Part shown: positions 25,093 to 32,625 of the stretch, piece by piece
Layout: every line of letters starts with the position of its first letter
Numbering within the stretch: the first letter of the stretch is position 1
Source: Agrobacterium arsenijevicii
Lineage (GTDB): Bacteria; Pseudomonadota; Alphaproteobacteria; Rhizobiales; Rhizobiaceae
Length of the DNA stretch: 35,232 nucleotides
Direction of reading: 5' to 3'
Assembly: GCA_000949895.1 (NCBI GenBank)
Contig: JWIT01000038.1
Span: 1 to 35,232 of the forward strand
The notes under the pieces: model-generated
The model's database searches: none
Told to the model about the DNA's origin: nothing
What the model saw: only the letters and a program-made list of their open reading frames with translations
Program-made: the position numbers and the translations under genes

Positions 25093-25884
25093 TCATTGAT
25101 TGTTGCCGCGCGCTCCAAACAGGTAGCCGATAGCGGCCGCCATGACCAACTGGGCGATGCTCGCAAGATCGGGCGAGATGTGCGAGGGCACATCGGTTGC
25201 CGGCGCAAGGCCCGGCAACAGCCCGCCATAGACCGCCCACAGGGCTACGAGGACGGAAGCAAAGACCACCAGCGCAAGCACCGGCAAAGGAACGCTGGAA
25301 CCAGCAGCCACCCCAGCCTTTGCCGAAGGCTGGGCCGCTGCCATTGTCGGCGCCTCCCGCTGCGGCGAAACGCCCTTTGCTTGTACCGGCCCAGGCCCAG
25401 ATTCCACCGGCTCAACCGACCCGGTTGCTTCCTGCGGGTTCTGCCGCGCCTGAATTTCCTCGGCAAATCGCTTGAAGAATTGGCCCGCCATCTGCTTCGC
25501 GGTCACGTCGATCAACCGGCCACCGAGTTGTGAAAGCTTGCCGCCAATCTGCGCGTCCACCGTATAGTCGAGCACGGTCCCGCCATCCGTCGCAGAAAGT
25601 TTGACGACAGCAATCCCCTTGGCAAAGCCTGCCATGCCCCCCTGCCCTTCACCGGTGATCTTGTAGCCATTCGGAGGATCCAGATCCGACAGTGTTACCG
25701 CCCCCTGGAACCGCGCCTTGACTGGACCGACCTTCATGACCGCGACGGCTGCCATTTCTGTATCCGAAGATTTCGTCAGTTCCTGACAGCCGGGAATACA
25801 GACCTTGAGCACATCAGGATCGTTGAGCGCAGCCCACACCTCTTTCTTAGTGGCCGGGATCAATTGTTGGCCAGACATTTCCAT
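25093..25884 (-). CDS. CoxG-like SRPBCC protein with C-terminal membrane anchor
   Basis: This 263-residue protein begins MEMSGQQLIPATKKEVWAAL, the usual start of CO dehydrogenase subunit G proteins. KVCIPGCQEL and KVGPVKARFQGAVTL are family segments. The SRPBCC domain covers about 1-145. A proline/alanine-rich linker follows to about 198, then membrane helices at about 199-220 and 242-258. In the cox system CoxG recruits the Mo enzyme to the cytoplasmic membrane. Here it is divergent from the Mo hydroxylase operon and shares its promoter region. GAGGAGG lies eight bases before the ATG. The 157 bases downstream to the alcohol dehydrogenase hold nothing recognisable. Confidence 0.88.
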   Translation of the reverse strand: MEMSGQQLIPATKKEVWAALNDPDVLKVCIPGCQELTKSSDTEMAAVAVMKVGPVKARFQGAVTLSDLDPPNGYKITGEGQGGMAGFAKGIAVVKLSATDGGTVLDYTVDAQIGGKLSQLGGRLIDVTAKQMAGQFFKRFAEEIQARQNPQEATGSVEPVESGPGPVQAKGVSPQREAPTMAAAQPSAKAGVAAGSSVPLPVLALVVFASVLVALWAVYGGLLPGLAPATDVPSHISPDLASIAQLVMAAAIGYLFGARGNNQ

Positions 25885-25960
25885 GGATAATCCTCCTCAA
25901 CTGTCATCGGAACGAAAACGCTCCGCACGGCACGATCTGCGTGCTTGACATTCTTCCTTT

Positions 25961-25977
25961 AAGTCTAATAATGCAAG
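25961..25977 (+). promoter_or_regulatory. shared 17-bp regulatory motif, copy B (divergent coxG-like / Mo hydroxylase promoter)
   Basis: AAGTCTAATAATGCAAG here is identical to copy A at 17952-17968 (minus strand). It lies 77 bases before the CoxG-like start and 53 bases before the leader ATG at 26030. The chance of an exact 17-base match arising in two divergent promoters is low, so a common regulator is likely. Confidence 0.7.
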
Positions 25978-26029
25978 TAATATTTGCGATAAAGCATCAT
26001 TGTGGGGAGATGATGCCGGAGGAACATTT

Positions 26030-26086
26030 ATGGCACGATCTTTAGTCAGAGCGGCGGCCGCGCTGGCGGCACGGGCGAAACTATGA
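26030..26086 (+). CDS. 18-residue leader peptide overlapping the FAD-subunit start
   Basis: ATG at 26030 has a strong GGAGG seven bases upstream and encodes MARSLVRAAAALAARAKL before a TGA at 26084-26086. The stop overlaps the start of the FAD-subunit gene (ATGA), which itself has no good ribosome-binding site. The obvious role is translational coupling. The peptide is basic and alanine-rich and could form an amphipathic helix. No function of its own can be claimed. Confidence 0.6.
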   Translation: MARSLVRAAAALAARAKL

Positions 26087-26967
26087 AGCCCGCGCAGTTC
26101 GAATACAACGCACCGGCAACGGTCGAAGAAGCAGCGGCGGCGCTCGCCGCATCGGCCGGTGACGGCAAGATCATCGCCGGTGGGCAGAGCCTGATGCCGA
26201 TGATCAATTTCCGACTGGTAAAGCCCTCCATCCTCATCGATATCAATCGGATCGAGGGATTGGATAAGATAGAGTTCGACGGCAGCCGGCTGAAGATCGG
26301 GGCAACCGTCCGTCATCGCATGACTGCCACCGATACGCTTGTCGCCCGGCACTTGCCAATCATTCACGACGCTATGCATCACGTCGCACACATGACTGTG
26401 CGCAACCGTGGCACATTCTGTGGCAGTGTCGCGCATGCAGACCCGGCAGCCGAAATGCCGCTGATGACGCGCTTCCTCGACGGCACGATCATCGCCTTCT
26501 CAGAGCGAGGCGAGCGCCGCATCACTGCCGCGGACTTCTTCACGGGTTCATTGATGAATGCTCTTGAAGAGGACGAACTGGTCACGGCGGTGGAGATCGA
26601 CGCCATGCCTGAGGATGCCGGCTGGGCCTTCGAAGAATTCGCCCGCCGCCATGGCGACTTTGCGCTTGCCTGCTTCGCGACAACGTTTCGCATTGAAAAT
26701 GGAATAGCGAGCGGCGTTCGCATTGGCATGATGGGCGTGGGCGAAACCCCGCTGCGCCTGCCCGAAATCGAAGAGATCGTCGAGGGCACCGATCTATCCG
26801 AACCTATTCTCGATACGGTGGCAGAGAGACTGGCAAACATCCTGACCCCCAACTCCGATATCCATGCATCAGCCGATTATCGCAGGCATCTGGCTGGCGT
26901 ATTGGCGAAACGTGGGCTTCGCACAGCATGGGGTCGAGCCAATGGGGAGATACAACACCATGGCTGA
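26083..26967 (+). CDS. FAD-binding (medium) subunit of a xanthine-oxidase-family Mo hydroxylase (CoxM-like)
   Basis: This 294-residue protein binds FAD and passes electrons from the iron-sulfur subunit to the acceptor. The two FAD loops are AGGQSLMPM at 32-40 and VRNRGTFCGSVAHADP at 106-121, matching the family AGGxS and TxGG patterns. It lacks the extra loop that carries a 4Fe-4S cluster in 4-hydroxybenzoyl-CoA reductase beta subunits. It opens the four-gene operon, and its last eight bases overlap the iron-sulfur subunit gene. Its translation is probably coupled to the 18-residue leader. Confidence 0.92.
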   Translation: MKPAQFEYNAPATVEEAAAALAASAGDGKIIAGGQSLMPMINFRLVKPSILIDINRIEGLDKIEFDGSRLKIGATVRHRMTATDTLVARHLPIIHDAMHHVAHMTVRNRGTFCGSVAHADPAAEMPLMTRFLDGTIIAFSERGERRITAADFFTGSLMNALEEDELVTAVEIDAMPEDAGWAFEEFARRHGDFALACFATTFRIENGIASGVRIGMMGVGETPLRLPEIEEIVEGTDLSEPILDTVAERLANILTPNSDIHASADYRRHLAGVLAKRGLRTAWGRANGEIQHHG

Positions 26968-27439
26968 AAAGCAGATCACCTTAAGCGTCAACGGCCTATC
27001 TTACACGCGCACCATCGAGCCCCGTATGCTCCTCAGCGATTTTCTTCGTCACGAGTTGGGCCTCACAGGTACTCATGTCGGTTGCGAGCACGGTGTATGC
27101 GGAGCGTGCACTGTCCTGCTTGACGGACGTAGCGCTCGCTCTTGCCTCACACTCGCCGTGCAGGCGCAGGGGATGGTGATCGAAACGATCGAGGGCCAGG
27201 GAAGCATCGACCGACTCGGGCGCGTCCAAGAAGCGTTTCGCCAGCACCACGGCCTTCAGTGCGGCTTCTGTACCCCAGGCTTCATCATGGCGATCACCGA
27301 TCTTCTGCGCCACCACCCGTTGGAGAGTGACGACGAGATCCGGGAAGCGCTCTCCGGGAACATCTGTCGCTGCACGGGCTATGAGCACATCGTCAATGCC
27401 GTCCGCGAGCTCGCACGTGAAAGAGGACCCCTGACATGA
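26960..27439 (+). CDS. 2Fe-2S (small) subunit of a xanthine-oxidase-family Mo hydroxylase (CoxS-like)
   Basis: This 159-residue protein carries two 2Fe-2S clusters. The plant-ferredoxin-type site has Cys42, Cys47, Cys50 (CEHGVCGAC) and Cys62. The second site has Cys101, Cys104 (CGFC), Cys136 and Cys138 (CRC). All eight cysteines are present. The ATG at 26960 has GGGGAG upstream; an earlier in-frame start would lie deep inside the FAD-subunit gene. Electrons flow from the molybdenum centre through these clusters to FAD. The stop overlaps the lactonase start as ATGA. Confidence 0.93.
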   Translation: MAEKQITLSVNGLSYTRTIEPRMLLSDFLRHELGLTGTHVGCEHGVCGACTVLLDGRSARSCLTLAVQAQGMVIETIEGQGSIDRLGRVQEAFRQHHGLQCGFCTPGFIMAITDLLRHHPLESDDEIREALSGNICRCTGYEHIVNAVRELARERGPLT

Positions 27440-28197
27440 AGATGCATTTTCTCGAAGGCGGCCGGCTGCGGATGCGCCGCTCGATCTTTGTGGTCGGAGC
27501 TACAAAGGAAGAAACCATCGAACTGCCCGTCCACGCCACGCTGATGCGCCATACCCGGGGCAATGTGCTCTTCGACAGCGGATGCAATCCGGATGCGGCG
27601 ATCGATGCCCAGGCACGTTGGGGCGGCCTGAGCAAGGTCATGACGCCAATCTTTTCACCGGAGCAGACCGTCATCCGCCAGCTCGCAGCCATCGGCCTGC
27701 AGCCCGACGACATCGACGTCGTCATTTGCTCCCATCTTCATCCCGACCATTGCGGATGCAATTGCTATTTCCGCAAGGCGACCATTCTGTGCCACGAAGC
27801 TGAGGCCGCGGCAGCCAGGGCCGAGGGTGCCGAAAACCTCGGCTACCTGCCTAGGGAATGGGATCAGCCCCAAGGCTTCCAGACGTTTGATGCAGACCAT
27901 GACGTGTTCGGCGACGGCCGTATCGTCGTCATGCCCATGCCCGGGCATACAACCGGCATGAGTGTGGCGCGCGTCGAACTGGAAAAGGACGGTGCTTTCG
28001 TCCTCGCGTCGGATGCCGCCCCCCTCCAGGCCAATATCGACACCGGCATCGCACCGAAAAACACTTGTAACATGGATCTGGCGGCTGCCTCGCTCGCGCG
28101 GCTCAAGGCCTTGCGCGACAGCGGCGACACGATCATCTCAGGCCATGACGACGTCCAGTGGCAGGGCCTGAGAAAAGGCCGGGAGTTCTATGAATGA
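27436..28197 (+). CDS. metallo-beta-lactamase-fold lactonase-like hydrolase (AttM/AiiA type)
   Basis: This 253-residue protein resembles N-acyl-homoserine-lactone and gamma-butyrolactone lactonases. The dinuclear zinc site is complete: His100, His102, Asp104 and His105 (SHLHPDH), His171 (PGHTTG), Asp193 (ASDAAP) and His237 (SGHDD). The opening VHATLMRHTRGNVLFDSGC is typical. Its start and stop both overlap neighbouring Mo hydroxylase genes as ATGA, so it is made in step with that enzyme. This suggests it hydrolyses a lactone or ester produced by the hydroxylase. Quorum quenching is the alternative function for this family but fits the operon less well. Confidence 0.85.
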   Translation: MKMHFLEGGRLRMRRSIFVVGATKEETIELPVHATLMRHTRGNVLFDSGCNPDAAIDAQARWGGLSKVMTPIFSPEQTVIRQLAAIGLQPDDIDVVICSHLHPDHCGCNCYFRKATILCHEAEAAAARAEGAENLGYLPREWDQPQGFQTFDADHDVFGDGRIVVMPMPGHTTGMSVARVELEKDGAFVLASDAAPLQANIDTGIAPKNTCNMDLAAASLARLKALRDSGDTIISGHDDVQWQGLRKGREFYE

Positions 28198-30587
28198 AAC
28201 ACTCTGACCATTCCGTCGAGCTTCGCCCCAAGCTGGTTGGCAAGCGCGTCAAGCGCACGGAAGATCCTCGTCTTCTCACCGGGGTTGGACAATATGTCGA
28301 CGACATGGCGCCTGCCGGCATGGTTCATGTCGCGTTGCGCCGCTCCGACCAGCCTCATGCGAAAATCCTCAACATTGATATCGGCGACGCGTTCTCGGTC
28401 CCAGGCGTCATCGCGATCTATGATGCAAGCGATCTCGAGGGAGAGATAAAGCCTGCCATTCCGACCTCACGGATGCCGGGCTATTACGCTACGCCGATCT
28501 GGCCGCTAGCACGAGGCAAGGTTCGCTATGTCGGCGAACCGGTCGTTGCCGTCGTGGCGGAGAGCCGCTATGCGGCCGAGGACGCGCTGGAACACATCAC
28601 CATCGAATACGAGCCACTGCCCTTCGCGATCCGGCAGGTCGATGCGGTCAAGGACGACGCGCCGCTCCTGCATGAAGAGGCAGGAACGAATACGATCATC
28701 CGCCGCGAATTCAAGCGCGGCGATGTAGACGAAGCCTTCAAGGACGCGGCGGTGACCGTAAGGGGCCGGTTCCGAATGACCCGCAAGACCGCCGTGGCCA
28801 TGGAGAACCGATCCTATCTCGCCGAATGGGAAAGTCGCCGGCAATCGCTAACGCTGTACACCTCCTCGAACATCCCGGGCGTCATACGCGACGTGCTCTC
28901 CGGCTGTCTCGATCTTCCCGGTACCAGGATGCGCGTCGTTGCGCCGGACGTCGGTGGCAGCTTCGGCGGTAAGGGTTCTCTTTATGGCGAGGAAATTCTC
29001 GTCTGCGCGCTGGCGCGGAAGCTGAAGCGGCCCGTCAAATTCATCAGCGACCGCCTAGAGGATCTCTCGGCCACCAGCCAGGCTTTCGACGAACTGATCG
29101 AGGCGGAACTGGCGGTTACAAAGGACGGCATGCTGATCGGCCTTCGGGCCGATGTGATCGGCGATGTCGGCGCGTATTCGATCTATCCGTGGACGGCGGC
29201 GCTCGAGACGGTGCAGGTTGTGAGCTTCCTGCCTGGCCCTTACCGGATGGAGCATTACCGAGGCCGCATTCGCGGCGTGCTGACCCCGAAGCCACCCACC
29301 GGCCCCTATCGCGGCGTCGGCCGTCCTTCGTCGACCTTCGCAATGGAGCGGCTGATCGAAATGGCGGCGCGTAAACTGGGCATGGACCCGGTCGCGTTTC
29401 GCCGAAAGAACCTTGTGAGGGATGACGAATTTCCCTATCGCACTGCCTCCGGTATCATCTGGGACAAGTCGGCCTTTCAGGAATGCCTCGAAGGCGCCTG
29501 CAGGCATGTCGATTATCCAATGCTGCTTCGCGAGCGTGACGAGGCGAGAAAGGCCAGTCGCTGGGTTGGTATCGGGCTTGCCAGCTATGCGGAACTCACC
29601 GGCATAGGATCACGGATTTCGGTCGCCCCTGGTATGCCGATCAATACCGGGACCGAGACCTCCAAGATCGAGATCGACGCGACCGGCGCGATCACCGCCG
29701 CCTTCGGCATTTCGTCTCATGGTCAAGGGCTGGAGACGACGCTGGCGCAGGTCATCGTTGACGAGCTTGGTTGCAAGCTAGAGGACATCGAGGTCAAGCA
29801 CGGCGACAGCGCTCTTGTGCCAATGGCAAGCGGCACCTATGCCAGTCGTTCGGCCGTACTCGGCGGCGGTGCCGCGACGCTTGCCGCTCGCGTTGTCAAG
29901 GCGAAGGTGCTGCGCGCGGCAGCCTATCTGATGGAGCAAAGTGTCGAGGAGCTAGACATTCATGACGGCATCATCAGTAGCCGAAACTCCAATTTGTCGA
30001 TGACGTTGAAAGAGGTCGCCTCCGCCGTTTACACCCAGATGGGCCGCATTCCGCGCGACCAGCGCGAGGACCTGGCGGCATCGGAGACCTATGACCCTTA
30101 TCTCGGAACAGCCAGCTCGTCGACGCATCTGGCCATGGTCGAGGTCGATCCGGAAACCTACGCTGTGAAGATCCTCCGCTATGTGGTGGCGGAGGATTGC
30201 GGCAAGATTATCAACCCGATGATCGTGGACGGACAGGTTCATGGCGCGGTGGTACAAGGAATCGGCGCAGCCTTGCTCGAAGAAATCGTCCATGACGATC
30301 AGGGACAGGCAGTGGCGGCCAGCCTGGCGGATTATCTCGTTCCGGTGGCGAGCAGTGTGCCCGAAATCGGCATCGTCCATATCGAGGCCGATCTACCCAA
30401 CAATATTGGTGGTTTCCGCGGTATGGGTGAAGGCGGCACGATCGGCGCTCCGGCGACCATCGCGAACGCCGTGTCCGACGCATTGGCGCATCTCGGCGTG
30501 TCCGTGGAGACGCTCCCGGTGACGCCCGAACGAATCTTCCAGATGATCCGCGAGAGACCATCCACAGAAGCAAGAGGGGCCACGTAA
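28194..30587 (+). CDS. molybdopterin-binding (large) subunit of a xanthine-oxidase-family Mo hydroxylase (CoxL-like, not CO-type)
   Basis: This 797-residue catalytic subunit has the N-terminal a/b hammerhead (GKRVKRTEDPRLLTGVGQY) and cofactor-binding segments GGSFGGKG at 254-261, SHGQGLETT near 508-516, and GEGGTIGAP around 745-753, where Glu746 is the catalytic base. The active-site loop reads PYRGVGR at 371-377. True CO dehydrogenases have a Cys-containing AYxCSFR loop there, so this is a form-II-like hydroxylase acting on an organic substrate. It hydroxylates a carbon next to a heteroatom or an aldehyde using water. The gene ends 16 bases from the convergent HxlR gene. The substrate is unknown. 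Confidence 0.92.
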   Translation: MKHSDHSVELRPKLVGKRVKRTEDPRLLTGVGQYVDDMAPAGMVHVALRRSDQPHAKILNIDIGDAFSVPGVIAIYDASDLEGEIKPAIPTSRMPGYYATPIWPLARGKVRYVGEPVVAVVAESRYAAEDALEHITIEYEPLPFAIRQVDAVKDDAPLLHEEAGTNTIIRREFKRGDVDEAFKDAAVTVRGRFRMTRKTAVAMENRSYLAEWESRRQSLTLYTSSNIPGVIRDVLSGCLDLPGTRMRVVAPDVGGSFGGKGSLYGEEILVCALARKLKRPVKFISDRLEDLSATSQAFDELIEAELAVTKDGMLIGLRADVIGDVGAYSIYPWTAALETVQVVSFLPGPYRMEHYRGRIRGVLTPKPPTGPYRGVGRPSSTFAMERLIEMAARKLGMDPVAFRRKNLVRDDEFPYRTASGIIWDKSAFQECLEGACRHVDYPMLLRERDEARKASRWVGIGLASYAELTGIGSRISVAPGMPINTGTETSKIEIDATGAITAAFGISSHGQGLETTLAQVIVDELGCKLEDIEVKHGDSALVPMASGTYASRSAVLGGGAATLAARVVKAKVLRAAAYLMEQSVEELDIHDGIISSRNSNLSMTLKEVASAVYTQMGRIPRDQREDLAASETYDPYLGTASSSTHLAMVEVDPETYAVKILRYVVAEDCGKIINPMIVDGQVHGAVVQGIGAALLEEIVHDDQGQAVAASLADYLVPVASSVPEIGIVHIEADLPNNIGGFRGMGEGGTIGAPATIANAVSDALAHLGVSVETLPVTPERIFQMIRERPSTEARGAT

Positions 30588-30603
30588 GTCGATGATCAAC
30601 CGG

Positions 30604-31590
30604 CTATAGGTTGAACTGGTATCGGAGCAGATAGTCGGTATCCTTGGCCGCGATCGGCTTGCGGCATTCCGAGCACACAACAATCGCTGAGAAATCCTGG
30701 CCGCAGGTCTTGTGGCGCAGCCGCATGGGCGGCTTGCCGTCGGCCAGCCAGCGATCTCCCCAGGCCATCATCACCAGCATCGGCTTGTAGAGATCGAGAC
30801 CCATTTCGGTGAACCGATATTCGAACCGCTCGCCGGAATTGTATGGAACCTTCCTAAACACGTCGGCCTGGACAAGCCGCGCCAGGCGGTCGGACAGGAT
30901 ATTCGTCGCGATCCCGAGATTTTCCCGCATTTCCTCGTAACGCCGCACACCGTTCCATCCTTCGCGGAGGATCAGAAAACTCCAGCGGTCTCCAATGATG
31001 CCCAACGTGCGTGCCACCGAGCATGGTCGAACCCTCTCCAAAAGGCTCGGATCGGAGCTCCGTCGCGATGTGGGGCGATTTTCAACCGGAGCATAGCCTG
31101 CGCCAGGCCCGTCCCTCGGTGCCACCTCCTTGGCGGTAAACGGCTCGAGACATTCACCGCAGACGGTTACAGGATGGCAATTGCAGCCGCAGGTCTTGTG
31201 GATGAGTTGAAGTGGCGGCTCGTTAGGGCCGGCCAGCCACTTGTCGCCAAACTCCATGAGAGAAAGCATAGTCGGGAAAAGATCCTTGCCGCGCACCGTC
31301 AAAAAATACTGCTGCCCGGGTTCGTTTGGTCGTTTCCCGGTGCTGAGGATCTCATTTGCGACCAGTGCAGAGAGTCTGGAAGAAAGGGTCTGCCGCGGAA
31401 TTCCCAACCGCTGCTGAAACTTATCGAACCGGCGCACGCCAAAATATGCTTCCCGAAGAATCAGGAAGTTCCAGGTGTCGAGGACGATCTCCATGGTCCG
31501 ACGCACGGACGATTGCCGCTGCATAGACAGGGGCTTATCCGACAAAGCCAGGCTGATATTTTCAATCTTTACGGTTGTTACGTCATTCAC
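30604..31590 (-). CDS. tandem HxlR-type transcriptional regulator with two Cys clusters
   Basis: This 328-residue protein consists of two HxlR winged-helix domains in one chain. The first covers about 29-118 (TWNFLILREAYFGVRRFDKFQ), the second about 190-283 (DRWSFLILREGWNGVRRYEEM). Each is followed by a short Cys-rich motif: HKTCGCNCHPVTVCGECLEP at 131-150 and HKTCGQDFSAIVVCSECRKP at 293-312. These look like zinc ribbons or a metal/redox sensor. Usual HxlR proteins are about 110-150 residues and bind DNA as dimers. GTG at 31590 is the start, with a weak AGGT upstream. It is convergent with the Mo hydroxylase operon and probably controls it through the 17-bp motif. Confidence 0.85.
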   Translation of the reverse strand: MNDVTTVKIENISLALSDKPLSMQRQSSVRRTMEIVLDTWNFLILREAYFGVRRFDKFQQRLGIPRQTLSSRLSALVANEILSTGKRPNEPGQQYFLTVRGKDLFPTMLSLMEFGDKWLAGPNEPPLQLIHKTCGCNCHPVTVCGECLEPFTAKEVAPRDGPGAGYAPVENRPTSRRSSDPSLLERVRPCSVARTLGIIGDRWSFLILREGWNGVRRYEEMRENLGIATNILSDRLARLVQADVFRKVPYNSGERFEYRFTEMGLDLYKPMLVMMAWGDRWLADGKPPMRLRHKTCGQDFSAIVVCSECRKPIAAKDTDYLLRYQFNL

Positions 31591-31639
31591 GGACTAGAAC
31601 CTGGGAAAATGGTTGCGTTGCGAACAAATATAGACAGCA

Positions 31640-31656
31640 AAGTCTGATAATGAAAG
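31640..31656 (+). promoter_or_regulatory. shared 17-bp regulatory motif, copy C (HxlR gene promoter)
   Basis: AAGTCTGATAATGAAAG matches copies A and B at 15 of 17 positions (G for A at position 7, A for C at position 14). It lies 49 bases upstream of the HxlR start codon, as expected for autoregulation. Confidence 0.6.
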
Positions 31657-31804
31657 TTAATCCGTGCATGGCTGTGGACAATGCACCCTCCGCGCGTGCC
31701 CCCGGGAGGCTATGATGTCTGGAGCCGTTCGCTGCGACCATCCCTTCATCACGCGGCCCGTTTGCCCTCGTTTCCCTATGCACTCTTTTGCTGAGCGCTT
31801 TATG

Positions 31805-31956
31805 TCCTCAAACGGATAAAGATAGGGGTTCTTGTAGTTGAGGTGCACGACGAAGCCGACGGCGACGAGATTGTCTTCCAGATGATAGAGGAACGAGCCG
31901 CCGCCGGTCTTGAAACCGAGCGGCCAGCCGAAGGAGTGCTGCACGAGACCCTGCTT
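31805..31956 (-). pseudogene. internal fragment of electron-transfer-flavoprotein:ubiquinone oxidoreductase
   Basis: On the minus strand the frame reads GLVQHSFGWPL, then TGGGSFLYHLEDN, VGFVVHLNYKNPYLYPFED, which I recognise as a stretch from ETF-QO. About 50 residues of a protein of roughly 550 are present, with neither start nor end. Similarity stops near 31956 on one side, close to the transposon, and near 31805 on the other. It is a dead scrap, probably left by a transposition-linked rearrangement. Apart from copy C of the regulatory motif, the stretch 31591-32012 holds nothing else I can name. Confidence 0.75.
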
Positions 31957-32012
31957 GGCGTCACGACACGAAAGTGGCGAATCTGTCCGACTTTTAAGAA
32001 CGTATCCGGAAC

Positions 32013-32594
32013 TCAGGTTGGTTTAACCGTGGATGTCGTTGCTTTTTCGGCCCTGAGAGCTTCGTAGAGGGCGGTTTTCCCGATTTTCACGCGGGCGGCG
32101 GCTTCCCGGACGTTCAAACCGGCCGCCAGATGCTGGCGGGCTTTGGCAAGTTTCTCCGGGGTTACGACGACTTGTCGGCCACCGCGTCGGCCGCGTTCCT
32201 CTGCGGCTTGCAGACCGGCACGTGTTCGTTCCCGGATCAGATCGCGCTCGAACTGTGCCAGCGCGCCGAACAGGTGGAATACCAGGCGACCGCCGGATGT
32301 CGTGGTGTCGATGTTTTCGGTGATGGATCGGAAGCCGACGCCTTTGGCCTCCAGTTCGGTGATGATCTCGATGAGGTGCTTCATCGACCGGCCGAGGCGG
32401 TCGAGCTTCCAGACTGTGAGCGTATCGCCGTCGCGAACGTAGCGGATCGCCTCAGCCAATCCGGGCCGGTCAGTCTTCACGCCGGATGCCTTATCCTCGA
32501 ACAGCCTTTCACAACCTGCTTTGCGCAAAGCGTCGAGTTGCAGGGCGGTGTCATGCTCGCCGGTGGAGACCCTTGCATAGCCGATAGAGGTCAT
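32013..32594 (-). CDS. tnpR: Tn3-family serine resolvase
   Basis: This is a small serine recombinase of about 193 residues. The catalytic domain starts TSIGYARVST with the nucleophilic serine, continues LFEDKASGVKTDRPGL and has WKLDRLGRS, which carries the conserved arginines. The C-terminal helix-turn-helix is GLNVREAAARVKIGKTALYEAL. I prefer the ATG at 32594 because the longer start at 32633 falls inside a palindrome of the res region. It would resolve cointegrates and repress its own promoter. It is divergent from the transposase remnant, as in Tn3-type elements. The gene looks intact although the transposase does not. Confidence 0.85.
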   Translation of the reverse strand: MTSIGYARVSTGEHDTALQLDALRKAGCERLFEDKASGVKTDRPGLAEAIRYVRDGDTLTVWKLDRLGRSMKHLIEIITELEAKGVGFRSITENIDTTTSGGRLVFHLFGALAQFERDLIRERTRAGLQAAEERGRRGGRQVVVTPEKLAKARQHLAAGLNVREAAARVKIGKTALYEALRAEKATTSTVKPT

Positions 32595-32625
32595 GAGACG
32601 TGGTTTGCCCGTTTTTCCGTTGAAT

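Noticed and set aside
25897..26436. A 179-codon leftward frame across the divergent promoter and the start of the FAD-subunit gene.
   Set aside because: It overlaps the shared motif and the start of a well-supported gene, and its translation is low-complexity without a family.
27436..28197. A quorum-quenching lactonase as the main function of the MBL-fold protein.
   Set aside because: It is possible for the family, but overlapping genes of the Mo hydroxylase on both sides make a metabolic lactone more likely. Kept only as an alternative.
26083..30587. Aerobic carbon monoxide dehydrogenase.
   Set aside because: The active-site loop lacks the copper-binding cysteine. The gene order with an inserted lactonase and a CoA pathway also argues for an organic substrate.
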